Shown: positions 33,655 through 43,177, numbered from the stretch's first letter. The stretch: DNA of 64,000 bases from Micromonospora cathayae (GCF_028993575.1 NZ_CP118615.1:3720001-3784000), one strand, 5' to 3'. Notes: generated by a model from the sequence alone, not told the origin. Translations and numbers: made by a program.

Positions 33655-34205
33655 TGGCAGGGGCGGAGCGGCACACCGACAGCGGCATGACCGACGGCCT
33701 GGAGCGGCTCTGGACACCGCACCGGATGACCTACATCTCCGGTGGGGACCGCCCCGAGGGCGGGTACGAGAAACCCGCCGGCTGCCCGTTCTGCCGGGCC
33801 CCCGGGCTCACCCCGCAGGAGAGCCTGGTGGTGGCCCGGGGCGCGCACGTCTTCGCGGTGCTCAACCTGTACCCCTACAACCCCGGACACCTGCTGGTCT
33901 GCCCGTACCGGCACGTCGCCGACTACACCGACCTGGACCTGGCCGAGACCACCGAACTGGCCGCCTTCACCCAGACCGCGATGCGGGTGGTCCGCGAGGT
34001 CAGCAACGCCCACGGCTTCAACCTCGGCATGAACCAGGGCGGGGTGGCCGGCGCGGGCATCGCCGCCCACCTGCACCAGCACGTGGTGCCCCGGTGGGGC
34101 GGGGACGCCAACTTCATGCCGGTGATCGGGCGGACGAAGGTGCTGCCGCAACTGCTCACCGACACCCGCGACCTGCTCGCCAAGGCCTGGCCGTCCCCAA
34201 CCTGA
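33654..34205 (+). CDS. HIT-family nucleotide phosphorylase/hydrolase
   Basis: About 183 residues of the histidine-triad superfamily. The catalytic motif is HLHQHVVPRW. The N-terminal Cys pair (GCPFCRAPG) and the NLYPYNPGHLLVCPYRHVADY block are typical of the actinobacterial Ap4A-phosphorylase-like group (mycobacterial Rv2613c type). It breaks down diadenosine polyphosphates. The start is the leaderless-type GTG at 33654; an ATG at 33687 is an alternative. In Mycobacterium this gene sits between thrS and pgsA, as here. Confidence 0.9.
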   Translation: MAGAERHTDSGMTDGLERLWTPHRMTYISGGDRPEGGYEKPAGCPFCRAPGLTPQESLVVARGAHVFAVLNLYPYNPGHLLVCPYRHVADYTDLDLAETTELAAFTQTAMRVVREVSNAHGFNLGMNQGGVAGAGIAAHLHQHVVPRWGGDANFMPVIGRTKVLPQLLTDTRDLLAKAWPSPT

Positions 34206-34294
34206 CCGTCCCCCGGTACGGCGTGGGGGCCGGTGTCGCATGTGTCCCGTCTGCGGAGCCGGCCGAACACCTGCCGTCCGGACCGTGCGAATGG

Positions 34295-34307
34295 CAGGAT
34301 CGACCGG
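34295..34307 (+). promoter_or_regulatory. -10-like element close to the aldo/keto reductase start
   Basis: CAGGAT (34295-34300) lies 6 nt before the GTG at 34307. No ribosome site is visible, so a leaderless transcript is likely. Confidence 0.4.
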
Positions 34308-35365
34308 TGACAGTGTTGACGCGGCGACTCGGCCGCAGCGGCATCGAGGTCAGCGCCCTCGGCATGGGGTGCTGGGCGATCGGCGGCCCGTGGGCGGAAG
34401 GGAACCAGCCGCTGGGCTGGGGCCCGGTCGACGACGAGGAATCCGTCCGGGCGATCCGCCACGCGCTCGACCTCGGGGTCACCCTCTTCGACACCGCCGA
34501 CACGTACGGTGCCGGGCACGGCGAGCGGATCCTCGGTCGGGCCCTGGCCGGGCGACGGGACGAAGCGGTGATCGCCACCAAGTGGGGCTACACCTTCGAC
34601 GAGACCACCCGCCAGGCCACCGGGCAGGACACCTCCCCCGGATACCTGCGCCGGGCGCTGGTGGACTCGCTGCGCCGGCTGCGTACCGACCGGATCGACC
34701 TCTACCAACTGCACCTCGCCGACCTGCCGGTGCCCCGGGCGGAGGCCCTGCTGGGCACCCTGGAGGACCTCGTCGCCGAAGGGCTCGTCCGGGCGTACGG
34801 CTGGAGCACCGACCGTCCCGACCGGGCCGCCGCCTACGCCCAGGCCGGCCCGGGACACACCGCCGTCCAGCACACCCTGTCCGTGCTGCGGGACGCCCCG
34901 GCCATGCTGACCGTCTGCGACAAGTACGACCTGGCCAGCGTGAACCGGGGGCCGCTCGGGATGGGGCTGCTGACCGGCAAGTACACCGCCGGCTCCACCC
35001 TGCCCCGCGACGACGTCCGGGGCGTCACCTCCGGCTGGTTGGACTGGTTCCGGGGCGGCCGTCCGGCCCCCGAGTGGCTGCGGCGGGTGGGCGCGGTCCG
35101 GACCGCCCTCACCGCCGACGGACGCACCCTCGCCCAGGGCGCGCTGGGCTGGATCTGGGCCCGCAGCGGCCGGACCGTACCCATTCCCGGCTGCCGGACG
35201 GTGGCCCAGGTGGAGGAGAACGCCGCCGCGCTGCACCGGGGACCACTGGCACCGGACCAGTTCGCCGAGGTGGAACGGGCCCTCGCCGCGCTGCGTACCG
35301 CCGCCCTCCGGGACGCCGACCGCCCGCACTGGCCGGCACCCACCCTCCCCGCCGCCCGCCCCTGA
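34307..35365 (+). CDS. Aldo/keto reductase
   Basis: A 352-residue AKR enzyme distinct from the one at 21467. The opening is TRRLGRSGIEVSALGMGCW. Catalytic motifs are LFDTADTYGAGHGERILGRA (Asp, Tyr), IATKWGY (Lys) and DLYQLHLADLP (His); the cofactor motif is VPIPGCRTVAQVEENAAAL. An unusual insertion GPWAEGNQPLGWGPVDDEES follows the opening strand; it occurs in a known actinobacterial subgroup. The substrate is unknown. It is an insertion in the thrS-pgsA block. Confidence 0.9.
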   Translation: MTVLTRRLGRSGIEVSALGMGCWAIGGPWAEGNQPLGWGPVDDEESVRAIRHALDLGVTLFDTADTYGAGHGERILGRALAGRRDEAVIATKWGYTFDETTRQATGQDTSPGYLRRALVDSLRRLRTDRIDLYQLHLADLPVPRAEALLGTLEDLVAEGLVRAYGWSTDRPDRAAAYAQAGPGHTAVQHTLSVLRDAPAMLTVCDKYDLASVNRGPLGMGLLTGKYTAGSTLPRDDVRGVTSGWLDWFRGGRPAPEWLRRVGAVRTALTADGRTLAQGALGWIWARSGRTVPIPGCRTVAQVEENAAALHRGPLAPDQFAEVERALAALRTAALRDADRPHWPAPTLPAARP

Positions 35366-35412
35366 CCCGGCCGCCCCGCTGCCGCCGGCCGTTGACCGGT
35401 CCCGTTGCCGCC

Positions 35413-35434
35413 CGGCCCGGTCGGTGCCGGGCCG
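35413..35434. terminator. Hairpin between convergent AKR and EF-G2 genes
   Basis: CGGCCCGG / CCGGGCCG (8 bp) with a 6-nt loop lies midway in the 125-bp gap between convergent genes. Confidence 0.5.
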
Positions 35435-35490
35435 TCCCGCCCCGGCCGCCCCGGACCGGTGTCCGGGGTCGGGCGGTGGGGGTGGTCCGG

Positions 35491-37629
35491 TCAGGGCTGG
35501 GGGGCGAGGTGCGCGGGCAGGGCGTCGTAACGGACGAAGGACCGCCGGAACGTACCGGTACCGGAGGTCAGCGAGCGCAGCTCGACCGCGTACCGAAGCA
35601 GCTCGGTGGCCGGCACCTCGGCGCGGACCAGGGTGCGCTCCAGGCCGTCCCCGTCCGGCTCGGTGCCGAGCACCCGCCCCCGCCGGCCGGACAGGTCACC
35701 GAGCACCGCGCCGACGTACTGGTCGGGAATCCGGACCACCACCTCGTCCACCGGTTCCAGCAGCGCCACCTGCCCCTTCTCGGCCGCGTCACGCAGGGCC
35801 AGCGCCCCGGCGGTGGAGAACGCGGCGTCGGAGGAGTCCACGCTGTGCGCCTTGCCGTCCACCAGCGTCACCCGCAGGTCCACCACCGGATGCCCGGCGA
35901 CCAGGCCCTTCTCCAGCTGCGCCCGGACGCCCTTCTCCACCGACGGGACGTAGGTGTGCGGCACCGCGCCACCGACCACCCGGTCGACGAACTCGAAACC
36001 CGCGCCCCGGGGCAGCGGCTCCACCTCGAGGTCGCAGACCGCGTACTGGCCGTGGCCGCCGGACTGCTTGACGTGCCGTCCGTGTCCCCGGGCGGGGCCG
36101 GCGAACGTCTCCCGCAGCGGCACCCGGACCGGCTCGGTGGTCAGCTCCACCCCGCCGCCGCGTAGCCGCTCCAGCACCACGTCGGCGTGTGCCTCGCCCA
36201 TGCACCAGAGCACGAGCTGGTGGGTCTCCGGGTTGCGCTCCAGCCGCAGCGTCGGGTCACCGGCGACCAGCCGGGCCAGGTTGCGGGCCAGCGCGTCCTC
36301 GTCGGAGCGGCTGGCCGCCACCACCGCCACCGGCAGCAGCGGCTCGGGCATCTCCCACGGGGCCACCAGCAACGGGTCGTCCTTGGCGGAGATGGTGTCG
36401 CCGGTCTCCGCGCTGCCCGACTTGGTGATCGCGCACAGGTCGCCGGCCACACAGAACGGCACCTCGCGCAGGGCCGCGCCGAGCGGGGAGTAGACGTGCC
36501 CGACCCGCTCGTCGGCGTCGTGGTCCGGGTGTCCCCGCTCGGCCAGGCCGTGCCCGGAGACGTGGATGGTCTGCTCCGGGCGCAGCGTGCCGGAGAAGAC
36601 CCGGACCAGGGACACCCGACCGACGTGCCGGTCGACGGTGGTCTTGACCACCTCGGCGACCAGCGGACCGTCCGGATCGCAGGTCAGCGGCGGACGGGGC
36701 GAGCCGTCCACCCCGGTCACCGCCGGCAGGGCGTGCTCCGGCGGCGAGGGGAACGCCGCGGTCAGCACCTCCAGCAGCACGTCCAGCCCGACGCCGGTGG
36801 TCGCGCAGACCGGTACCACCGGATGGAAATGGCCCCGGGCGACCGCCTTCTCCAGGTCCTCGACCAGCGTGGCGGTGTCGATCTCCTCGCCGCCGAGGTA
36901 GCGGTCCATCAGGGTCTCGTCCTCGCTCTCGGCGATGACCCCCTCGATCAGCTCGTCGCGGGCCTCGCCGATGGCCGGCAGGTGCTGCGGGTCGGGCTGC
37001 CGGATGGTCGCCGGCAGCCCGGCCGAGTAGTCGAAGACCCGCCGGGTGATCAGGCCCATCAGCCCGGCCACCGAGACCCCGTCGTCGCCGAGCATCGGCA
37101 GGTAGAGCGGGACCACGTTGTCGCCGAAGACCCGCTGGCAGAGCGCCACCGCCTCGTCGAAGTCGGCGCGCGGGTGGTCCAGCCGGGAGACCGCGACCGC
37201 CCGGGGCATGTCGACCGCCGCACACTCCTCCCACAGCGCGGCGGTGGCCGCGTCCATCCCGTCGACCGCGGAGACCACGAACAGGGCCGCGTCGGCGGCG
37301 CGCAGACCGGCCCGCAGCTCACCGACGAAGTCCGCGTAACCGGGGGTGTCCAGGAGGTTGACCTTGATCCCGTTGTGGGTCAGCGGCGCGCAGGCCAGGC
37401 TCACCGAGCGCTGCTGGCGTACCGCGGCCGGGTCGTGGTCGCCGACCGTGGTGCCGTCGGCGACGGTGCCGGCCCGGCCGATCGTGCCGCTGGCCGCCAG
37501 CAGCCCCTCGACCAGGGTGGTCTTGCCGGCCCCCGAGTGGCCGACCAGCACCACGTTGCGTACCCCGCCGGGTTCGGTGGCCAGCGGCACTCCGCCGCCG
37601 GCTCCCTTCTCGTGACTCCTCTGCGCCAT
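35491..37629 (-). CDS. EF-G2-like translational GTPase
   Basis: A 712-residue elongation factor G paralog with all five EF-G domains. G1 is GHSGAGKTT and G3 is DTPGYADF. G4 reads SRLDHPRADF, where canonical EF-G has NKMD, and the switch-I region reads QQRSVSLACAPL in place of the usual RGIT. Such EF-G2/FusA2 proteins bind GTP but have weak or no translocation activity in mycobacteria. The ATG at 37629 has GGGAGGTGCG upstream; the longer frame start is ignored. It lies, reversed, inside the thrS-pgsA block. Confidence 0.9.
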   Translation of the reverse strand: MAQRSHEKGAGGGVPLATEPGGVRNVVLVGHSGAGKTTLVEGLLAASGTIGRAGTVADGTTVGDHDPAAVRQQRSVSLACAPLTHNGIKVNLLDTPGYADFVGELRAGLRAADAALFVVSAVDGMDAATAALWEECAAVDMPRAVAVSRLDHPRADFDEAVALCQRVFGDNVVPLYLPMLGDDGVSVAGLMGLITRRVFDYSAGLPATIRQPDPQHLPAIGEARDELIEGVIAESEDETLMDRYLGGEEIDTATLVEDLEKAVARGHFHPVVPVCATTGVGLDVLLEVLTAAFPSPPEHALPAVTGVDGSPRPPLTCDPDGPLVAEVVKTTVDRHVGRVSLVRVFSGTLRPEQTIHVSGHGLAERGHPDHDADERVGHVYSPLGAALREVPFCVAGDLCAITKSGSAETGDTISAKDDPLLVAPWEMPEPLLPVAVVAASRSDEDALARNLARLVAGDPTLRLERNPETHQLVLWCMGEAHADVVLERLRGGGVELTTEPVRVPLRETFAGPARGHGRHVKQSGGHGQYAVCDLEVEPLPRGAGFEFVDRVVGGAVPHTYVPSVEKGVRAQLEKGLVAGHPVVDLRVTLVDGKAHSVDSSDAAFSTAGALALRDAAEKGQVALLEPVDEVVVRIPDQYVGAVLGDLSGRRGRVLGTEPDGDGLERTLVRAEVPATELLRYAVELRSLTSGTGTFRRSFVRYDALPAHLAPQP

Positions 37630-37863
37630 CGGGCGCACCTCCCTCAGCCGGTGGTGTGGTGGTGACCGCCGCGTGCGACGGGAGAGCGGCCCGGGCGTGT
37701 CCGCGGCGATATCCTCCGGTGGACTGCTGCGTACCGGGAACGTGGCGGGCGGACGGGTGAGCTGGCTCACGTCCCTGCCCCGATCAGACACCCGTTACCG
37801 ATCCGACACAAGCCCACTGGCGGGTCGGGACCACCGGCGGTACCACCCGTACCGGCGGACCGT

Positions 37864-37879
37864 TATCGTGGGACCGCCA
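37864..37879 (+). promoter_or_regulatory. -10 element of the pgsA operon
   Basis: TATCGT (37864-37869) lies 9 nt before the pgsA ATG. There is no ribosome site, so the phospholipid operon appears to start with a leaderless or nearly leaderless mRNA. The remainder of the 249-bp gap between divergent EF-G2 and pgsA genes shows nothing else clear. Confidence 0.45.
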
Positions 37880-38511
37880 TGGCGAAGATCTTCCAAGTGA
37901 CGGCCCGAGCGGGGATGACCCGCGTCGTGGAGCCGATCGCACGCACCCTGCTCCGCGCGGGCGTCACCCCCAACGCGGTCACCGTCGCGGGCACCGTCGG
38001 GGTGCTGGTCGGCGCGCTCGGCTTCGGCGCCCGGGGCCACCTGGTGGCCGGCGCCCTCATCGTGACCGTCTTCGCGCTGACCGACCTGCTGGACGGCACC
38101 ATGGCCCGGATGGGCGGCGGGTCGACCCGGTTCGGCGCGTTCCTCGACTCCAGCATGGACCGGGTCGCCGACAGCGCGGTCTTCGGCGCGGTCGCCTACT
38201 ACCTCGCCAACCAGGGGGACCGGAGCGGGGTGGCCGCCGCGCTGATCTGCCTGGCCGCCGGTGGTCTCGTCTCCTACGTCAAGGCCCGCGCCGAGGGGCT
38301 GGGCATGACCTGCAACGTGGGCATCGCCGAGCGGACCGAGCGGCTGCTGATCGTCGGGGTGGGCGGGCTGCTCACCGGGACCGGGCTCGTCGGCCCGGCG
38401 TTGGTGGTGGCGCTCTGGCTGCTCGCCGCCGTCTCGATCTTCACCGTCGGGCAGCGGATGACCCACGTGTACCGGCAGGCGCAGCAGGCCCGGGCGGGCG
38501 TGTCGGGGTGA
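37879..38511 (+). CDS. pgsA: CDP-alcohol phosphatidyltransferase (phosphatidylinositol phosphate synthase)
   Basis: A 210-residue, six-helix membrane enzyme. The CDP-alcohol phosphotransferase motif D-x2-D-G-x2-A-R-x8-G-x3-D-x3-D is complete: DLLDGTMAR, then GAFLDSSMD. In actinomycetes the enzyme at this locus joins CDP-diacylglycerol and inositol 3-phosphate to make phosphatidylinositol phosphate, the precursor of PI and its mannosides. It is followed closely by the PIM acyltransferase and pimA genes. Confidence 0.92.
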   Translation: MAKIFQVTARAGMTRVVEPIARTLLRAGVTPNAVTVAGTVGVLVGALGFGARGHLVAGALIVTVFALTDLLDGTMARMGGGSTRFGAFLDSSMDRVADSAVFGAVAYYLANQGDRSGVAAALICLAAGGLVSYVKARAEGLGMTCNVGIAERTERLLIVGVGGLLTGTGLVGPALVVALWLLAAVSIFTVGQRMTHVYRQAQQARAGVSG

Positions 38512-38518
38512 CCGGCGG

Positions 38519-39472
38519 GTGAATCTCACCGAACTCGGCTACGTCGCCGGCTGGCGGCTGGTCCGCGCGTTGCCCGGTCCGGTCGCCGCCGCGGCCTTCC
38601 GGGCCGGCGCGGACCGGGCCCACCGCCGCCGGGGCGCCGGGACCCGCCGACTCGCCGACAACCTGCGCCGGGTGGTCGGCCCCGACCTGCCCCAACCCGA
38701 GCTGGACGACCTGGTCCGCCAGGGGCTGCGCTCCTACGCCCGGTACTGGCTGGAGGCGTTCCGGCTGCCGTCGCGCAGCCGCGAGCAGATCCTGGCCGGC
38801 TTCCGGCTGGTGCACGGCCACGACCTGCTCGCCGCCGACGTCGCCGCCGGCCGGGGCGCGGTGGTGGCGCTGCCGCACGCCGGCAACTGGGACGCCGCCG
38901 GGGCCTGGGTCGCCGCGCAGGGCTGGCCGATGACCACGGTCGCCGAACGCCTCAAACCCGAGGCGGTCTACGAGCGTTTCCTCGCCTTCCGTGAGGGGCT
39001 CGGCATGGAGATCCTGCCCACCCACGGTGGTGCGCGGCCCCCGTTCGAGATCCTGGTCGACCGGCTGCGCGCCGGCCACGTCGTTCCGCTGCTGGCCGAC
39101 CGGGACCTCTCCGCCCGGGGCGTCGAGGTCACCTTCTTCGGCGGGCGGACCCGGATGCCGGCCGGCCCGGCGCTGCTCGCCCTGCGCACCGGCGCACCCC
39201 TCTACGTCGCCACGATGTGGTACGAACCGGACGCGGCGTGCGCGTCCATCGAGGGGCCACTGGAGCTGCCCGACTCCTCCAGCGGCCCGCTCGACCAGCG
39301 GGCCCGGCTGCTGACCCAGCGGATTGCCGACGGTCTGGCGGCGGGCATCGCCCGTCATCCGGAAGACTGGCACATGTTGCAGCGGATGTGGCTGGACCAG
39401 GACGGCCCGGGGAAGCCGCCGGCACGGTCGCGACGGACCATCCGGCCCCCGGCCGCCTCCGGGCCGGTCTGA
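38519..39472 (+). CDS. Phosphatidylinositol mannoside acyltransferase
   Basis: A 317-residue LpxL/HtrB-fold acyltransferase. The catalytic HxxxxE/D-like motif is in ALPHAGNWDAAGAW, and further family motifs are LKPEAVYERFLAFREGLGM, LLADRDLSARGVEVTFFG and PEDWHMLQRMW. In mycobacteria the homolog (PatA) acylates the mannose of PIM1/PIM2. It is the second gene of pgsA-PatA-pimA, 7 bp after pgsA. The membrane-anchored start is a GTG. Confidence 0.9.
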   Translation: MNLTELGYVAGWRLVRALPGPVAAAAFRAGADRAHRRRGAGTRRLADNLRRVVGPDLPQPELDDLVRQGLRSYARYWLEAFRLPSRSREQILAGFRLVHGHDLLAADVAAGRGAVVALPHAGNWDAAGAWVAAQGWPMTTVAERLKPEAVYERFLAFREGLGMEILPTHGGARPPFEILVDRLRAGHVVPLLADRDLSARGVEVTFFGGRTRMPAGPALLALRTGAPLYVATMWYEPDAACASIEGPLELPDSSSGPLDQRARLLTQRIADGLAAGIARHPEDWHMLQRMWLDQDGPGKPPARSRRTIRPPAASGPV

Positions 39473-39578
39473 CGGTCCGGGAAACGGTGAGCGTGCGGAA
39501 CGAGTCGGCTGGTGACCGAGCCGGAATGCGAGGAGCAGCGGAGCGGAGCCCCGCAGCCGCGAACGAAAGGCCCCAGCT

Positions 39579-40739
39579 GTGCGTATCGGCATCGTGTGCC
39601 CGTACTCCTTCGACGTGCCGGGGGGCGTGCAGAACCACGTCATGGACCTCGCCGAGGCGCTGATCGGCCTCGGCCACCAGGTGAGCGTCCTCGCCCCCGC
39701 CGACGAGGACGCGCCGCTGCCGGCGTACGTGGTGCCGGCCGGACGGGCGGTGCCGCTGCCGTACAACGGGTCGGTGGCCCGGATCGCGTTCGGGCCGGTC
39801 TCCACCGCCCGGGTCCGCCGGTGGATCACCCGGGGTGACTTCGACGTCCTGCACGTGCACGAGCCGCTGACCCTGAGCCTGTCGCTGCTGGCCGTGCTCT
39901 CCGCCCGGGGCCCGGTGGTGGCGACCTTCCACACCGCGATGACCCGCTCCCGGGCGCTCGCCGCCGCGCAGGGCGTGCTCCAGATCGTGCTGGAACGGAT
40001 CACCGCCCGGATCGCGGTCAGCGCCCTGGCCCGCAAGGTGCAGGTCGAGCACATGGACGGCGGCGCGGTGGAGATCCCCAACGGGGTGACCGTCGCCAAG
40101 TTCGCCGGGGTCGAGCCGCTGCCCGGCTGGCCGGGGGAGTGCGGGCCGGGCAGCGGCGGCAGCATCGGTTTCCTCGGCCGGTTCACCGAACCCCGCAAGG
40201 GCTTCCCGGTGCTCCGGGACGCCTTCGTCGAGCTGGCCCGCCAGCGTCCCGGCCTGCGGCTGCTGGTCGCCGGCCCCGGTGAGCGCGACGACCTGTACGA
40301 CAAGTTCCCGCGCGACCTGCGCGACCGGGTCACCTTCCTCGGCCTGGTCTCCGAGGAGGACAAGGCGCGCATGCTGCGCAGCGTGCACCTGTACGTGGCC
40401 CCGAACACCGGCGGCGAGTCGTTCGGGATGATCCTCACCGAGGCGCTGGCCGCCGGGACCACCGTCGTCGCCAGCGACCTGGACGCGTTCCGGCGGGTCC
40501 TCGACGGCGGGCGCGCCGGGCTGCTCTTCCCGACCGGGGACGCGACCGCGCTGCGGGCCGCCCTCACCGGGCTGCTCGACGACCCGGCCCGGCGGGCGGA
40601 ACTGACCGCCTGCGGCGACCAGGTGGTGGCCGGTTTCGACTGGCCGGTAGTCGCCCGCCGGGTCCTGGAGGTGTACGCGGCGGCGATCGAGGCCACCGAC
40701 GGGCGGGTCATCGACCAGGAGTGGGTGGGCCTGGGCTGA
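39579..40739 (+). CDS. pimA: Phosphatidylinositol alpha-mannosyltransferase
   Basis: A 386-residue GT4, GT-B-fold glycosyltransferase that moves mannose from GDP-mannose to phosphatidylinositol, the first step of PIM synthesis. It opens with RIGIVCPYSFDVPGGVQNHV; the donor site shows GFLGRFTEPRKGFPVL and the E-x7-E motif region ESFGMILTEALAAGT. The GTG at 39579 sits after CGAACGAAAGG. Together with pgsA and the acyltransferase it forms the actinobacterial PIM operon. The protein lacks membrane segments and works at the inner leaflet. Confidence 0.93.
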   Translation: MRIGIVCPYSFDVPGGVQNHVMDLAEALIGLGHQVSVLAPADEDAPLPAYVVPAGRAVPLPYNGSVARIAFGPVSTARVRRWITRGDFDVLHVHEPLTLSLSLLAVLSARGPVVATFHTAMTRSRALAAAQGVLQIVLERITARIAVSALARKVQVEHMDGGAVEIPNGVTVAKFAGVEPLPGWPGECGPGSGGSIGFLGRFTEPRKGFPVLRDAFVELARQRPGLRLLVAGPGERDDLYDKFPRDLRDRVTFLGLVSEEDKARMLRSVHLYVAPNTGGESFGMILTEALAAGTTVVASDLDAFRRVLDGGRAGLLFPTGDATALRAALTGLLDDPARRAELTACGDQVVAGFDWPVVARRVLEVYAAAIEATDGRVIDQEWVGLG

Positions 40740-40809
40740 CCGGCGACGCCGGTGTGACCCGGGTGACGACCTCGCATCCGGGCGGGACGGGAACGGGGGC
40801 AGCACTACG

Positions 40810-41313
40810 ATGCCGGGCATGTGGTGGGTGGTGGCGGCGGCCGCGGCGGTCGTCCTGGTGTCGGCGTACCTGGTCTGGACGGCCGCCCGGGTCGAACGGC
40901 TGCACCTGCGCGCGGAGTCGGCCGCCCGGGCGCTCGACGCCCACCTGCTGCGGCGGGCGGCGGCCGCGGCGGTGCTGGCCGAGCAGCGGTACGGCGTGGA
41001 GCTCTACGCCGCCGCCCGGATCGCCCTGGACGCCGGCCCGGAGGAGCGGGAGGCCGCCGAGAACGACCTGACCCGGCAGTTGCGGGCGGTACGGCTGGAC
41101 CCGACCGACCCGGCGTGCGAGGCGGTGATCGCCGCGAGCCGGCGGCTGGCGCTGGCCCGGCAGGTGCACACCGACCTGGTCCGGGACGCGCTGACCGTCC
41201 GCCGCCGGCTGCTGGTACGCCTGTTCCGGCTGGGCCGTGGGCACGACCGTCCCCGCTACTTCGACGTGGACGACCCCACCCTGGCCCTCCCGGCGGACGT
41301 CCCCGCCGGCTGA
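40810..41313 (+). CDS. Membrane-anchored protein of the PIM cluster
   Basis: A 167-residue protein with one N-terminal membrane helix (WWVVAAAAAVVLVSAYLVW), then a helical cytoplasmic part (ARVERLHLRAESAARALDAH; TRQLRAVRLDPTDPACEAVI) rich in Arg, Ala and Leu. In mycobacteria a protein with a similar N-terminal half at this position (Rv2609c) also carries a NUDIX domain; none is present here. Function unknown. The start is the ATG at 40810. Confidence 0.82.
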   Translation: MPGMWWVVAAAAAVVLVSAYLVWTAARVERLHLRAESAARALDAHLLRRAAAAAVLAEQRYGVELYAAARIALDAGPEEREAAENDLTRQLRAVRLDPTDPACEAVIAASRRLALARQVHTDLVRDALTVRRRLLVRLFRLGRGHDRPRYFDVDDPTLALPADVPAG

Positions 41314-41345
41314 CGCCGGTCCTCACGACCGCCGGTCGGGCGGTG

Positions 41346-41422
41346 GGTGACGACCGCCGGGTGACGGCCGCAGGGCCGGTGACGACCGCCGGGTGACGGT
41401 CGCGGTGCCGGTGACGACCGCC
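41346..41422. repeat. 32-bp tandem repeat, about 2.4 copies, upstream of pdxS
   Basis: Units start GGTGACGACCGCC at 41346, 41378 and 41410, exactly 32 bp apart. The first two run the full length with a few differences; the third is cut after 13 bp. It lies in the gap between the membrane protein gene and pdxS. Confidence 0.75.
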
Positions 41423-41527
41423 ACAGAGCAGGCCACCCGGGGCTCGATTGGCTGTCGGACGGGCGTCCGGCCGGTCGTAACATCGGCGTGACCAGCACCC
41501 CCACCACGTGTCGAGGAGCGATCACCC

Positions 41528-42445
41528 GTGTCCGAATCCAGCACCCCGCCCGCCACCGCCACGTCCGTCGTCGGCACCGCCCGCGTCAAGCGCGGCATGG
41601 CCGAGATGCTCAAGGGCGGCGTGATCATGGACGTGGTCACCGCCGAGCAGGCCAAGATCGCCGAGGACGCCGGGGCGGTCGCGGTGATGGCCCTGGAACG
41701 GGTCCCGGCGGACATCCGGGCCCAGGGCGGCGTCTCCCGGATGAGCGACCCGGACATGATCGACGGAATCATCAACGCGGTCTCCATCCCGGTCATGGCC
41801 AAGGCCCGGATCGGCCACTTCGTCGAGGCGCAGATCCTCCAGTCCCTCGGCGTCGACTACGTCGACGAGTCCGAGGTGCTCACCCCGGCCGACTACGCCA
41901 ACCACATCGACAAGTGGGCGTTCACCGTCCCGTTCGTCTGCGGCGCGACCAACCTCGGTGAGGCGCTGCGCCGGATCACCGAGGGCGCTGCCATGATCCG
42001 CTCCAAGGGCGAGGCCGGCACCGGTGACGTCTCCAACGCCACCACCCACATGCGGAAGATCCGGCAGGAGATCCGCCGGCTCCAGTCGCTGCCCACCGAC
42101 GAGCTGTTCGTCGCGGCGAAGGAGCTTCAGGCCCCGTACGAGCTGGTCAAGGAGATCGCCGAGACCGGCAAGCTGCCCGTGGTGCTGTTCACCGCCGGCG
42201 GCATCGCCACCCCCGCCGACGCCGCGATGATGATGCAGCTCGGCGCGGAGGGCGTCTTCGTCGGCTCGGGCATCTTCAAGTCCGGCAACCCGGCCCAGCG
42301 GGCCGCCGCGATCGTCAAGGCCACCACCTTCCACGACGACCCGGACGTGCTGGCCAAGGTGTCCCGGGGTCTGGGCGAGGCGATGGTCGGCATCAACGTC
42401 GACGAGATCCCGCAGCCGCACCGGCTGGCCGAGCGGGGCTGGTGA
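41528..42445 (+). CDS. pdxS: Pyridoxal 5'-phosphate synthase, synthase subunit
   Basis: A 305-residue (beta/alpha)8-barrel subunit that condenses ribose 5-phosphate, glyceraldehyde 3-phosphate and ammonia into PLP. Family motifs include [20 protein letters not shown], the catalytic-lysine strands around VMAKARIG and [11 protein letters not shown], and [19 protein letters not shown]. The GTG at 41528 follows GAGGAGCGATC. Its stop overlaps the pdxT start (GTGA), giving a tight ammonia-channelling pair. Confidence 0.97.
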   Translation: MSESSTPPATATSVVGTARVKRGMAEMLKGGVIMDVVTAEQAKIAEDAGAVAVMALERVPADIRAQGGVSRMSDPDMIDGIINAVSIPVMAKARIGHFVEAQILQSLGVDYVDESEVLTPADYANHIDKWAFTVPFVCGATNLGEALRRITEGAAMIRSKGEAGTGDVSNATTHMRKIRQEIRRLQSLPTDELFVAAKELQAPYELVKEIAETGKLPVVLFTAGGIATPADAAMMMQLGAEGVFVGSGIFKSGNPAQRAAAIVKATTFHDDPDVLAKVSRGLGEAMVGINVDEIPQPHRLAERGW

Positions 42446-43056
42446 CCGTGCCGGGCGGGCCCACGATCGGGGTGCTCGCGCTCCAGGGGGACGTCCGCGA
42501 GCACGTGCACGCTCTGGCCGGCTGCGGCGCGGACGCCCGCCCGGTCCGCCGCGCCGAGGAGCTGGACGCGGTGGACGGGCTGGTCGTCCCGGGCGGCGAG
42601 TCCACCACCATCAGCAAGCTCGCCGACATCTTCGAGCTGCGCGAGCCGATCGACAAGCGGATCGCCGCCGGCATGCCGGTCTACGGCTCCTGCGCCGGCA
42701 TGATCATGCTGGCCCGTGAGGTGCTCGACGGCCGTCCCGACCAGCGCGGGTTCGACGGGATCGACATGACGGTGCGGCGCAACGCGTTCGGTCGGCAGGT
42801 CGACTCGTTCGAGGCACCGGTGACCGTGACCGGCATCGAGGGGGAGCCGTTCCACGCGGTCTTCATCCGTGCCCCCTGGGTCGAGCGGGTCGGCGACGGC
42901 GTCGAGGTGCTCGGCAGGGTCACCGACGGGCCGGCCGCCGGACGGATCGTCGCCGTCCGGCAGGGCAACCTGCTGGCCACCTCGTTCCACCCGGAGCTGA
43001 CCGGCGACCTGCGACTGCACGCGTACTTCGTCGACCTGGTCCGGTCCGCCGCCTGA
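42442..43056 (+). CDS. pdxT: Pyridoxal 5'-phosphate synthase, glutaminase subunit
   Basis: A 204-residue class I glutaminase (type-1 glutamine amidotransferase) that feeds ammonia to PdxS. The catalytic Cys is in YGSCAGMI. Family motifs are [23 protein letters not shown] and SFHPELTGD (His/Glu of the triad). The GTG overlaps the pdxS stop by 4 bp. A strong hairpin follows the stop. Confidence 0.97.
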   Translation: MTVPGGPTIGVLALQGDVREHVHALAGCGADARPVRRAEELDAVDGLVVPGGESTTISKLADIFELREPIDKRIAAGMPVYGSCAGMIMLAREVLDGRPDQRGFDGIDMTVRRNAFGRQVDSFEAPVTVTGIEGEPFHAVFIRAPWVERVGDGVEVLGRVTDGPAAGRIVAVRQGNLLATSFHPELTGDLRLHAYFVDLVRSAA

Positions 43057-43064
43057 CCGGCCGT

Positions 43065-43104
43065 CCGGGTCCCGGGTCGGCCTCCCGCCGGCCCCGGGAC
43101 CCGG
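43065..43104 (+). terminator. Terminator of pdxST
   Basis: A perfect 12-bp stem (CCGGGTCCCGGG / CCCGGGACCCGG) with a 16-nt loop starts 9 bp beyond the pdxT stop. Confidence 0.7.
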
Positions 43105-43177
43105 CCTACCCGGGGCCCGGCCGTGGTGGTCGCGACAGCACCGATCCCGGGGCGTCGGTCCGCCCCGTGGTGGCGGT

